From assembly GCF_029227915.1 (NCBI RefSeq), contig NC_079877.1, positions 7,380,001-7,444,000 on the forward strand: a DNA stretch of 64,000 nucleotides, in the 5' to 3' direction. The notes below the pieces were generated by a model that saw nothing but the letters and a program-made list of their open reading frames with translations, had not been told where the DNA came from and did no database searches. Positions within the stretch are counted from its first letter, which is position 1. Every line of letters begins with the position of its first letter. Both the position numbers and the translations under genes were made by a program. This stretch comes from Hydractinia symbiolongicarpus. Lineage: Eukaryota > Cnidaria > Hydrozoa > Anthoathecata > Hydractiniidae. Positions 37,604 through 49,360 of the stretch are shown here, piece by piece.

Positions 37604-37728
37604 TTGCGTCACACAATCGTACGAACATGTATTTAGTGATTTTCTTCCGGTATTGCTAAGTTGTATCGCTTTCAACAGTGAAACGATTGACTGTGGGACT
37701 TAATTGAACTGATTTTAGACTTTGACCT

Positions 37729-37735
37729 TATAAAT
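37729..37735 (+). promoter_or_regulatory. TATAAAT motif in each monomer (putative only)
   Basis: gaccttataaatgtgataaatgag is among the better kept stretches. TATAAAT matches a TATA box and recurs about every 372 bp on the + strand, though variants read tgataaat, tacaaat, tatcaat or cataagt. Satellites are often transcribed, so it might act as a start site, but in AT-rich DNA a TATA-like word is weak evidence. Confidence 0.2.
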
Positions 37736-37817
37736 GTGATAAATGAGCAATTTTGAATACAAGAAATAACATTCTTCTTAATTTGACATGATTGCTGGAA
37801 CTCAGCGATTACACTGT

Positions 37818-37832
37818 GCGCTGTGGTAGCGC
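37818..37832. other. Boundary hairpin GCGCT-gtggt-AGCGC
   Basis: The conventional monomer boundary has 5 bp arms around a 5 nt spacer, and could form a short stem on either strand. Many monomers keep it (gggcgctgtggtagcgc). The subtypes gtagtgattc, gtaacgc and gaccctgtggtagcgat break one arm. Two duplication junctions (14087, 21858) lie at this motif. Confidence 0.5.
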
Positions 37833-40800
37833 TTTATTTATAAATTAAGATAAATAAGTCATTTTTTACTGTGGGACCAACCTAGCCGTTATTGCGCGCT
37901 GAAAAAATAGAGACATTTTCAAAAACTGCATTTCATTGACTTTCTAACGGGGTCAATCCGTTTGAGTTACAACGGTTGCGTCACATATTCGTACCAACAT
38001 GTATTTAGTGATTCTCTTCCGATATTACTAAGTTGTATCGCTTTTAACAGTGAAACGATTGACTGTGGGAATTAATTGAACAGATTCTGGACTGTGACCT
38101 TATCAATGTAATAAATGAGCCAATTGGTCTCCAAGAAATAACATTCTTCTTAATTTGCCATGATTGCTGGAATTCAGCAATTACATTAGTCTTTGTGGTA
38201 GCACTTTTTTTAAAAAGTTAGATAAATAAGTCCTTCCTTACTGTGGGACCAATACTGGCCGTTAGCACGCGCTGAATAAATAGGAACAGTTTCAAAGACT
38301 ACATTTCATTGACTTTCTAGCGGTATATATCCGTTTGAGTTACAACGGTTGCGTCATATAGTCGTACCAAAATTTATTTAGCGATAGTATTCGGATATTA
38401 CTAGGTTGCATCGCTTTTAACAGTGAAACGTTTGACTGCGAGACTTAATTGAACTGATTTTGGACTTTGACCTTATAAATGTTATAAGTGAGACAATTGG
38501 ACTCCAAGAAATAACATTCTTCTTAATTTGACATGATTGTGCGAACTCAGCGATTACACCGGACGCTGTGGTAGCGCTTTATTTAAAAATTAAGATAAAT
38601 AAGTCATTTTTTACTGTGGGACCAATCCTAGCCGTTATCGAGCGCTGAAAAAATGGAGACAGTTTCAAAAACTACATTTCAGTGACTTTCTAACGGTGTC
38701 AATCGGTTTGAGTTACAAAGGTTGCGTCACATATTCGTACCAACATAAATTTAGTGATTCTCTTCCAATATTACTAAGTTGTATCGCTTTCAACAGTGAA
38801 ACGATTGACTGTGGGACTTAATTGAACTGATTTTGGACTTTGACCTGATAAATGTTTTAAGTGAGACAATTGGACTCCAAGAAATAACATTCTTCTTAAT
38901 TTGACATGTTTGTGGGAACTCAGCGATTACACTGGACATTGTGGTAGCGATTCATTTAAAAATTTAGATAAATAAGTCATTTTTACTGTGGGACCAATCG
39001 TAGCCGTTATCGCGCGCTGAAAAAGTAGAGACAGTTTCAAAAACTATATTTCATTGACTTTCTAACGGTGTGAATCCGTTTGAGTTACAACGGTTGCGTC
39101 ACATATTCGTACAAACATTTATTTAGCGATACTATTCGGATATTACTAGGTTACATCGCTTTTAACAGTGAAACGTTTGACTGCGGGACTTAATTGAACT
39201 GATTTTGAACTTTGACCTTATAAATGTGATAATTGAGCCATTTTGACTACAAGAAATAACATTCTTCTTAAATTGACATGATTGATGGAACTCAGCCATT
39301 ACACTGGGCGCTGTGGTAGCGCTTTATTTAAAAATTAAGATAAATAAGTCATTTTTTACTGCGGGACCAATCCTAGCCGTTATTGCGCGCTGAAGAAATA
39401 GAGACAGTTTCAAAAACTGCATTTCATTGACTTTCTAACGGGCTCAATCCGTTTGAGTTGCAACGGTTGCGTCACATATTCGTACCAACATGTATTTAGT
39501 GATTCTCTTCCGATATTACTAAGTTGTATCGCTTTTAACAGTGAAACGATTGACTGTGGGAATTAATTGAACAGATTCTGGACTGTGACCTTATCAATGT
39601 AATAAATGAGCCAATTGGTCTCCAAGAAATAACATTCTTCTTAATTTGCCATGATTGCTGGAATTCAGCAATTACATTAGTCTTTGTGGTAGCACTTTTT
39701 TTAAAAAGTTAGATAAATAAGTCCTTCCTTACTGTGGGACCAATACTGGCCGTTAGCACGCGCTGAATAAATAGGAACAGTTTCAAAGACTACATTTCAT
39801 TGACTTTCTAGCGGTATATATCCGTTTGAGTTACAACGGTTGCGTCATATAGTCGTACCAACATTTATTTAGCGATAGTATTCGGATATTACTAGGTTGC
39901 ATCGCTTTTAACAGTGAAACGTTTGACTGCGACACTTAATTGAACTGATTTTGGACTTTGACCTTATAAATGTTATAAGTGAGAGAATTGGACTCCAAGA
40001 AATAACATTCTTCTTAATTTGACATGATTGTGCGAACTCAGCGATTACACCGGACGCTGTGGTAGCGCTTTATTTAAAAATTCAGATAAATAAGTCATTT
40101 TTTACTGTGGGACCAATCCTAGCCGTTATCGAGCGCTGAAAAAATGGAGACAGTTTCAAAAACTACATTTCAGTGACTTTCTAACGGTGTCAATCGGTTT
40201 GAGTTACAACGGTTGCGTCACATATTCGTACCAACATGTATTTAGATATTTTCTTCCGATTTTACTAAGTTGTATCGCTTTCAACAGTGAAACGATTGAC
40301 TGTGGGACTTAATTAAACTGATTTTGGACTTTGACCTTATAAATGTGATAATTGAGCCATTTTGACTACAAGAAATAACATTCTTCTTAAATTGACATGA
40401 TTGATGGAACACAGCCATTACACTGGGCGCTGTGGAAGCGCTTTATTTAAAAATTAAGATAAAAAAGTCATTTTTTACTGTTGGACCAATCCTAGCCGTT
40501 ATTGCGCGCTGAAGAAATAGAGACACTTTCAAAAACTGCACTTCATTGACTTTCTAACGGGGTCAATCCGTTTGAGTTACAACAGTTGCGTCACATATTC
40601 GTACCAACATGTATTTAGTGATTCTCTTCCGATATTACTAAGTTGTATCGCTTTTAACAGTGAAACGATTGACTGTGCGAATTAATTGAACAGATTCTGG
40701 ACTGTGACCTTATCAATGTGATAAATGAGCCAATTGGTCTCCAAGGAATAACATTCTTCTTAATTTGACATGATTGCTGGAATTCAGCGATTACATTAGG

Positions 40801-41173
40801 CTCTGTGGTAGGGCTTTATTTAAAAATTTTGATAAATAAGTCTTTTCTTACTGTGGGACCAATACTGGCCGTTAACACGCGCTGAATAAATGGAACAGTT
40901 TCAAAGACTACATTTCATTGACTTTCTAGCGGTATATATCCGTTTGAGTTACAACGGTTGCGTCATATAGTCGTACCAACATGCATTTAGCGGTAGTATT
41001 CGGATATTACTAGGTTGCATCGCTTTTAACAGTGAAACGTTTGACTGTGGGACTTAATTGAACTGATTTTGGACTTCGACCCTATAAATGTGAAAGTGGG
41101 ACAATTGGACTTCAAGAAATACATTCTTCTTAATTTGACATGATTGCCGAAACTCAGAGATTACAATGGGCGC
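37822..41173 (+). repeat. 4- then 3-monomer HOR units (1490 and 1119 bp)
   Basis: Monomers start at 37822, 38194, 38567 and 38940; then 39312, 39685 and 40058; then 40431 and 40804. The 39312, 39685 and 40058 monomers repeat 37822, 38194 and 38567 at 1490-1491 bp, with shared gtctttgtggtagcac, aagtccttcc, gcggtatatatccg and caccggacgctg. The next unit restarts after only three monomers, so the 38940 type is missing from the second unit. The 38194-type monomers have cgatagtattcgg and cggatattactaggttgc, the same right-half variant as the short monomers at 10.8-26.3 kb, but without the deletion. Confidence 0.88.
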
Positions 41174-43771
41174 TGTGGTAGCTCTTCATTAAAAAATTAA
41201 GATAAAAAGCTCAGTTTTTACTGTGGGACCAATCCTAGCCGTTAGCGCGCGTTGAAGATATAGAAGCAGTTTCAAAAACACCATTTCATTGACTTTCTAA
41301 CGGTGTAAATCCGTTTGAGTAACAACGGTTGCGTCCCATATCCGTACTAACATGTATTTAGCGATAGTATTCGGATATTACTAGGTTGCATCGCTTTTTA
41401 CAGTGAAACGTTTGACTGTGGGACTTAATTGAACTGATTTTGGACTTTGACCTTATAAATGGGATAAATAAGCCATTTTGACTAAAAGAAATAACATTCT
41501 TCTTGATTTGACATGATTGCTGGAACTCAGCGGTTACACTGGGCGCTGTGGTAGCGCTTTATTTAAAAGTTAGGATAAATAAGTCATTTTTACTGTGGAA
41601 ACAATCCTAGCTTTATCGCGCGCTGAAGAAATAGAGACAGTTTCAAAAACTACATTTCATTGACTTTCTAACAGTGTCAATGCGTTTGAGTTACATCGGT
41701 TGCGTCACATATTCGTACCAACATGTATTTAGTTATTTCCTTCCGATATTACTAAGTTGTATCGCTTTTAACAGTGAAACGATTGACTGTGGGAATTAAT
41801 TTAACTGATTCTGGACTTGACCTTATAAATGTGATAAATGCGCCACTTGGACTCCAAGAAATAACATTCTTCTTAATTTGACATGATTACTGGAACTCAG
41901 CGATTACACTGGGCGCTGTGGTAGCGCTTTATTTAAAAATTAAGATAAGTAAGTCATTTTTTACTGTGGGACCAATCCTAGCCGTTATGACGCGCTGAAG
42001 AAATAGAGACAATTTCAAAAATCACATTTCATTGACTTACTAACGTTGTCAATCTGTTTGAGTTACACCAGTTGCGTCACAAATTCGTAATAACATGCAT
42101 TTAGTGATTCCCTTCCGATATTACTAAGTTGTAACGCTTTTAACAGTGAAACGATTGACTGTGGGAATTAATTTAACTGATTCTGGACTGTTACCTTATA
42201 AATGTGATGAATGCGCCAATTGGACTCCAAGAAATAACATTCTTCTAAATTTGACATGATTACTGGAACTCAGCGATTACACTGGGCGCTGTGGTAGCGC
42301 TTTATTTAAAAATTAAGATAAATAAGTCACTTTTTACTGTGGGACCAATCCTAGCCGTTATCGCGCGCTGAAGAAATAGAGACAGTTTCAAAAACTACAT
42401 TTCATTGACTTTCTAGCAGTGTCAATGCGTTTGAGTTACAACGGTTGCGTCACATATTCGTACCAACATGTATTTAGTGATTTCCTTCCGATATTACTAA
42501 GTTGTATCGTTTTTAACAGTGAAACTATTGACTGTGGGAATTAATTTAACTGATTCTGGACTGTATCCTTATAAATGTGATAAATGCGCCAATTGGACTC
42601 CAAGAAATAACATTCTTCTTAATTTGACATGATTACTGGAACTCAGCGATTACAATGGGCGCTGTGGTAGCGCTTTATTTAAAAATTAAGATAAATAAGT
42701 CATTTTAACTGTGGGACCAATCCTAGCCGTTAGCGCGCGCAGACACAGTTTCAAAAACTACATTTCATTGACTTTCTAACAGTGTAAATCCGTTTGAGTA
42801 ACAACGTTTGCGTCACATATTCGTACCAACATGTATTTAGCGATAGTATTCGGATATTACTAGGTTGCATCCCTTTTTACAGTGAAACGTTTGACTGTGG
42901 GACTTAATTGAACTGATTTTGGACTTTGACCTTATAAATGTGATAAATGAGCCATTTTGACTAAAAGAAATAACATTCTTCTTGATTTGACATGATTGCT
43001 GGAACTCAGCGATTACACTGGGCGCTGTGGTAGCGCTTTATTTAAAAGTTAAGATAAATAAGTCATTTTTTACTGTGGGACCAATCCTAGCCGTTATCGC
43101 GCGCTGAAGAAATAGAGACAGTTTCAAAAACTACATTTCATTGACTTTCTAGCAGTGTCAATGCGTTTGAGTTACAACGGTTGCGTCACATATTCGTACC
43201 AACATGTATTTAGTGATTTTCTTCCCATATTACTAAGTTGTATCGCTTTTAACAGTGAAACGATTGACTGTGGGATTTACTTGAACTGATTCAGGACTGT
43301 GACCTTATAAATGTGTTAAATGAGCCAATTGGTCTCCAAGGAATAACATTCTTCTTAAATTGACATGATTGCTGGAATTCAGCGATTAATTTAGGATCTG
43401 TGGTAGCGCTTTTTTAAAAAATTTAAATAAATAAGTCTTTTCTTGCTGTGGGACCAATCCTGGATGTTTCCACACGCTGAATAAATAGGAACAGTTTCAA
43501 AAACTCCATTTCATTGACTTTCTAACGGTGTCAATGCGTTTGAGTTAAAACGGTTGCGTCACATAATCGTACCAACATGTATTTAGTGATTTTCTTCCGA
43601 TATTACTAAGTTGTATCGCTTTCATCAGCGAAACGGTTGACTGTGGGACTTAATTGAACTGATTTTGGACTTTGACCTTATAAATGTAATAAATGAGCCA
43701 TTTTGACTAAAAGAAATAACATTCTTCTTAATTTGACATGATTGCTGGAACTCAGCGATTACACTGGGCGC
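41174..43771 (+). repeat. Diverged single monomers, weak HOR
   Basis: Monomers start at 41174, 41547, 41917, 42290, 42663, 43026 and 43399. Adjacent monomers 41917 and 42290 resemble each other (aattaatttaactgattctgg, tgcgccaattgg), i.e. monomer-by-monomer expansion. 41547 and 43026 share ttgatttgacatg upstream and tttaaaagtta. No long near-identical partner was seen elsewhere. Many substitutions are private, suggesting an older, less homogenised stretch. Confidence 0.75.
42663..43025 (+). repeat. 363 bp monomer lacking part of the GC core
   Basis: At about 42735 the text is ttagcgcgcgcagacacag where relatives read ttagcgcgcgctgaagaaat and then agagacag. About 10 bp right of the GCGCGCGC core are deleted, which removes the final T of the AGCGCGCGCT dyad. 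Confidence 0.85.
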
Positions 43772-46700
43772 TGTGGTAGCGCTTTGTTTAAAAGTTTACA
43801 TAAATAAGTAATTTAGTACTGTGGAAACAATCCTAGCCGTTATCGCGCGCTGAAGAAATAGAGACAGTTTCAAAAACTACATTTCATTGACTTTCTAACG
43901 GTGTCAATCCGTGTGAGTTACAACGGTTGCATCACATATTCGTACCAACATGTATTTAGTGATTTCCTTCCGATATTACTAAGTTGTATCGCTTTTAACA
44001 GTGAAACGATTGACCGTCGGAATTAATTCAACTGATTCTGGACTGTGACCTTATAAATGTGAATAATGCGCCAATTGGTCTCCAAGGAATAACATTCTTT
44101 TTAATTTGACATGATTGTCGGAACTCAGCAATTACACTGGACCCTGTGGTAGCAATTCATTTGAAATTTTAAATAAATAAGTCATTTTTACTGTGGGACC
44201 AATCCTAGCCGTTAGCGCGCGCTGAAGATATAGAGACAGTTTCAAAAACTCCATTTCATTGACTTTCTAACGGTGTCAATCCGTTTGAGTTACAACGGTT
44301 GCGTCACACATTCGTATCAACATGTATTTAGTGATATTTTTCCGATATTACTAAGTTGTATCGCTTTCAGCAGTGAAACGATTGACTGTGGGACTTAGTT
44401 GAACTGATTTTGGACTTTGACCTTATAAATGTGATAAATTAGTCATTTTGACTACAAGAAATGACATTCTTCTTAGTTTGACATGATTGCTGGAACTCAG
44501 CAATTACACTGGGCGCTGTGGTAACGCTTTATTTAAAAATTAAGATAAATAAGTCATTTTGTACTGTGGGGCCAATCCTAGCCGTTATCGCGCGCTGAAG
44601 AAATAGAGAGAGTTTCAAAAACCACATTTCATTGACTTTCTAACGGTGTCAATCCGTTTGAGTTACAACGGTTGCGTCACACATTCGTACCAACATGTAT
44701 TTAGTGATATTTTTCCGATATTACTAAGTTGTATCGCTTTCAGCAGTGAAACGATTGACTGTGGGACTTAGTTGAACTGATTTTGGACTTTGACTTTATA
44801 AATGTGATAAATTAGTCATTTTGACTACAAGAAATGACATTCTTCTTAGTTTGACATGATTGCTGGAACTCAGCGATTACACTGGGCGCTGTGGTAACGC
44901 TTTATTCAAAAATTAAGATAAATAAGTCATTTTGTACTGTGGGACCAATCCTAGCCGTTATCGCGCACTGAAGAAATAGAGAGAGTTTCAAAAACCACAT
45001 TTCATTGACTTTCTAACGGTGTCAATCCGTTTGAGTTACAACGGTTGCGTCACACATTCGTACCAACATTTATTTAGTGATATTTTTCCGATATTACTAA
45101 GTTGTATCGCTTTCAACAGTGAAACGATTGACTGTGGGACTTAGTTGAACTGATTTTGGACTTTGACCTTATAAATGTGATAAATTAGTCATTTTGACTA
45201 CAAGAAATGACATTCTTCTTAGTTTGACATGATTGCTGGAACTCAGCGATTACACTGGGCGCTGTGGTAACGCTTTATTTAAAAATTAAGATAAATAAGT
45301 CATTTTGTACTGTGGGACCAATCCTAGCCGTAATCGCGCGCTGAAGAAATAGAGACAGTTTCAAAAACTACATTTTATTGACTTTCTAACGGTGTCAATC
45401 CGTTTGAGTTACAACGGTTGCATCACATATTCGTACCAACATGTATTTAGTGATTTCCTTCCGATATTACTAAGTTGTATCGCTTTTAACAGTGAAACGA
45501 TTGGCCGTCGGAATTAATTCAACTGATTCTGGACTGTGACCTTATAAATGTGAATAATGCGCCAATTGGTCTCCAAGGAATAACATTCTTTTTAATTTGA
45601 CATGATTGTCGGAACTCAGCGATTACACTGGACCCTGTGGTAGCGATTCATTTGAAATTTTAAATAAATAAGTCATTTTTACTGTGGGACCAATCCTAGC
45701 CGTTAGCGCGCGCGGAAGATATAGAGACAGTTTCAAAAACTCCATTTCATTGACTTTCTAACGGTGTCAATCCGTTTGAGTTACAACGGTTGCGTCACAC
45801 ATTCGTACCAACATGTATTTAGTGATATTTTTCCGATATTACTAAGTTGTATCGCTTTCAGCAGTGAAAAGATTGACTGTGGGACTTAGTTGAACTGATT
45901 TTGGACTTTGACCTTATAAATGTGATAAATTAGTCATTTTGACTACAAGAAATGACATTCTTCTTAGTTTGACATGATTGCTGGAACTCAGCAATTACAC
46001 TGGGCGCTGTGGTAACGCTTTATTTAAAAATTAAGATAAATAAGTCATTTTGTACTGTGGGGCCAATCCTAGCCGTTATCGCGCGCTGAAGAAATAGAGA
46101 GAGTTTCAAAAACCACATTTCATTGACTTTCTAACGGTGTCAATCCGTTTGAGTTACAACGGTTGCGTCACACATTCGTACCAACATGTATTTAGTGATA
46201 TTTTTCCGATATTACTAAGTTGTATCGCTTTCAGCAGTGAAACGATTGACTGTGGGACTTAGTTGAACTGATTTTGGACTTTGACTTTATAAATGTGATA
46301 AATTAGTCATTTTGACTACAAGAAATGACATTCTTCTTAGTTTGACATGATTGCTGGAACTCAGCGATTACACTGGGCGCTGTGGTAACGCTTTATTTAA
46401 AAATTAAGATAAATAAGTCATTTTGTACTGTGGGACCAATCCTAGCCGTTATCGCGCACTGAAGAAATAGAGAGAGTTTCTAAAACCACATTTCATTGAC
46501 TTTCTAACGGTGTCAATCCGTTTGAGTTACAACGGTTGCGTCACACATTCGTACCAACATTTATTTAGTGATATTTTTCCGATATTACTAAGTTGTATCG
46601 CTTTCAACAGTGAAGCGATTGACTGTGGGACTTAGTTGAACTTATTTTGGACTTTGACCTTATAAATGTGATAAATTAGTCATTTTGACTACAAGAAATG

Positions 46701-47126
46701 ACATTCTTCTTAGTTTGACATGATTGCTGCAACTCAGCGATTACACTGGGCGCTGTGGTAACGCTTTATTTAAAAATTAAGATAAATAAGTCATTTTGTA
46801 CTGTGGGACCAATCCTAGCCGTTATCGCGCGCTGAAGAAATAGAGAGAGTTTCAAAAACCACATTTTATTGACTTTCTAACGGTGTCAATCCGTTTAAGT
46901 TAGAACGGTTGCGTCACATAATCGTATCAACATGTATTTAGGGATTTTCTTCCGATATTACTAAGTTGTATCGCTTTCAACAGCGAAACGATAGACTGTG
47001 GGACTTAATTGAACTGTTTTTTGACTTTGACCTTATAAATGTAATAAATGAGCCATTTTGACTTAAAGAAATAACATTCTTCTTAATTTGACATGATTGC
47101 TGGGACTCAGCGATTACACTGGCCGC
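43772..47126 (+). repeat. 4-monomer HOR, 1491 bp, with gtaacgc monomers
   Basis: Monomers start at 43772, 44145, 44517, 44890 and 45263; then 45636, 46008, 46381 and 46754. 44145-45635 is repeated from 45636 at 1491 bp. Within each copy, three consecutive monomers (44517, 44890, 45263) are themselves much alike, with ctgtggtaacgctttattt, cattttgtactgtggg and aagaaatgacattcttctta. Older single-monomer expansion is thus nested inside a younger 4-monomer duplication. Confidence 0.9.
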
Positions 47127-49360
47127 TGTGGTAGCGCTTTGTTTAAAAATTAAGATAAATTAGTCATTTAGTACTGTGGAAACAATCCTAGCCGTTATCG
47201 CGCGCTGAAGAAATAGAGACAGTTTCAAAAGCTACATTTCATTGACTTTCTAACCGTGTCAATCCGTTTGAGTTACAACGGTTGCGTCACATATTCGTAC
47301 CAACATGTATTTAGTGATTTCCTTCCGATATTACTAAGTTGTATCGCTTTTAACAGTGAAACGATTGACCGTGGGAATTAATTCAACTGATTCTGGACTG
47401 TGACCTTATAAATGTGATTAATGCGCCAATTAGTCTCCAAGGAGTAACATTCTTATGAATTTGACATGATTGCTGGAATTCAGGGGTTACATTAGGCTCT
47501 GCGGTAGCGCTTTATTTAAAAATTTAGATAAATAAGATTTTCTTACTCTGGGACCAATGCTGGCCGTTAGCACGCGCTGAAGAAATAAAGACATTCTCAA
47601 AAACTACATTTCATTAATTTTTTGGCGGTATAATTCCGTTTGAGTTACAACGGTTGCGTCACATATTCGTACCAACATGTATTTAGCGAAAGTATTCGGA
47701 TATTACTAGGTTGCATCGCTTTTAACTGTGAAACGTTTGACTGTGCGACTTAATTGAACTGCTTTTTGACTTTGACCTTATAAATGTTATAAGTGAGAAA
47801 ATTGGACTCCAAGAAATAACATTCTTCTTAAATTGATATGAGTGCCGGAACTCCACGATTACACTGGACCCTGTGGTAGCGAGTCATTTAAAAATTTAAA
47901 TAAATAAGTCATTTTTACTGTGGGACCAATCCTAGCCGTTAGCGCGCGCTGAAGATATAGAGACAGTTTCAAAAACTCCATTTCATTGACTTTCTAACGG
48001 TGTCAGTCCGTTTGAGTTACAACGGTTGCGTCACACATTCGTACCAACATGTATTTAGTGATATTTTTCCGATATTACTAAGTTGTGTCGCTTTCAACAG
48101 TGAAACGATTGACTGTGGGTCTTAGTTAAACTGATTTTGGACTTTGACCTTATAAATGTGATAAATGAGTCATTTTGACTACAAGAAATGACATTCTTCT
48201 TAGTTTGACATGATTGCTGGAACTCAGCGGTTACACTTGGCGCTGTGGTAGCGCTTTGTTTAAAAATTAAGATAAATAAGTCAGTTAGTACTGTGGAAAC
48301 AATCCTAGCCGTTATCGCGCGTTGAAGAAATAGAGACAGTTTCAAAAACTACATTTCATTGACTTTCTAAACGTGTCAATCCGTTTGAGTTACAACGGTT
48401 GCGTCACATAATCGTACTAACATGTATTTAGTGATTTTCTTCCGATATTACTAAGTTGTATCGCTTTCAACAGCGAAACGATTGACTGTGGGACTTAATT
48501 GAACTGATTATGGACTTTGACCTTATAAATGTAATAAATGAGCCAATTTGACTAAAAGAAATAACATTATTCTTAATTTGACATGATTGCTGGAACTCAG
48601 CGATTACACTGGGCGCTGTGGTAGCGCTTTGTTTAAAAATTAAGATAAATAAGTCATTTAGTACTGTGGAAACAATCCTAGCCGTTATCGGGCGCTGAAG
48701 AAATAGAGACAGTTTCAAAAACTACATTTCATTGACTTTCTAACCGTCTCAATCCGTTTGAGTTACAACGGTTGCGTCACATATTCGTACCAACATGTAT
48801 TTAGTGATTTCCTTCCGATATTACTAAGTTGTATCGCTTTTAACAGTGAAACGATTGACCGTGGGAATTAATTCAACTGATTCTGGACTGTGACCTTATA
48901 AATGTGATTAATGCGCCAATTAGTCTCCAAGGAGTAACATTCTTATGAATTTGACATGATTGCCGGAATTCAGGGGTTACATTAGGCTCTGCGGTAGCGC
49001 TTTATTTAAAAATTTAGATAAATAAGATTTTCTTACTCTGGGACCAATGCTGGCCGTTAGCACGCGCTGAAGAAATAAAGACATTCTCAAAAACTACATT
49101 TCATTGATTTTTTGGCCGTATAATTCCGTTTGAGTTACAACGGTTGCGTCACATCTTCGTACCAACATGTATTTAGCGAAATTTTTCGGATATTACTAGG
49201 TTGCATCGTTCTAACAGTGAAACGACTGGCTGTGGGAATTAATTGAACTAACTTTGGACTTTGACCTCATAAGTGTGATAAATGAGACAATTGGACTCCA
49301 AGAAAGAACATTCTTCTTAATTTGATATGAGTGCCGGAACTCCGCGATTACACTGGACCC
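47127..49360 (+). repeat. 4-monomer HOR, 1490 bp, introduces tgcgg monomers
   Basis: Monomers start at 47127, 47500, 47872 and 48244; then 48617 and 48990. The pairs 47127/48617 and 47500/48990 are 1490 bp apart, and 47872/49361 are 1489 apart. The 47500 type (ctctgcggtagcgc, gattttcttactctggg, ccaatgctggccg, ttttttggc) is a deeply diverged subtype that then recurs at 51223, 53456, 55317, 57927, 61283 and 63894. 48244 and 48617 are both tactgtggaaacaatcc monomers. Confidence 0.86.

Larger units (their letters stand above)
37495..37699 (+). other. Decamer ACTGTGGGAC repeated 195 bp apart within the monomer
   Basis: ACTGTGGGAC occurs at 37495-37504 and again at 37690-37699, with the surrounding ACTGTGGGACcaat / ACTGTGGGACttaat also alike. 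Going on to the next monomer, the spacings alternate at about 195 and 177 bp, near nucleosome length. Similarity outside about 15 bp is poor, so an ancestral dimer of two ~186 bp halves is possible but not demonstrated. Confidence 0.5.
33722..37821 (+). repeat. 4-monomer HOR, 1491 bp, second family
   Basis: Monomers start at 33722, 34095, 34468 and 34841; then 35213, 35586, 35959 and 36332; then 36704, 37077 and 37450. The first eight form two copies at an exact 1491 bp offset, with rare shared features: cctaaaaaatgtgatta, cttctggtattac, caatagtgaaatgattg and gaaatgattttgg. The third set drifts (actggtcgctg at 36696, ttaataaaaaattaag at 37088), consistent with the edge of the amplified domain. 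Confidence 0.9.
37450..37821 (+). repeat. Representative 372 bp monomer with internal landmarks
   Basis: This copy is close to the visual consensus and is used to describe the unit. In order it holds: boundary tgtggtagcg at 37450; an A/T-rich tract with tttaaaaattta (about 37463-37475); decamer ACTGTGGGAC (37495-37504); cctagccgtt followed by the self-complementary AGCGCGCGCT (37519-37528); the conserved gtttcaaaaactacatttca; AACGG (37574-37578), CCGTT (37586-37590) and AACGG (37599-37603); tgcgtcac; caaccatg-like/gaacatgtatttagtga; the conserved aacagtgaaacgattg; a second ACTGTGGGAC (37690-37699); TATAAAT (37729-37735); ataacattcttcttaattt; and ctcagcgattacactg leading to the next boundary. 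The monomer start is a convention, since the true phase of a tandem repeat is arbitrary. Confidence 0.9.

Noticed and set aside
37613-37640. CENP-B box
   Set aside because: The segment attcgtaccaacatgta has TTCG and the central A at the right spacing, but not the required CGGG half (it reads atgt), so it does not fit the motif. The reference monomer itself has aatcgtacgaacatg.
37729-37735. True Pol II promoter in each monomer
   Set aside because: Only a TATA-like word supports it and no initiator or downstream element stands out, so it is listed at low confidence rather than as a promoter call.
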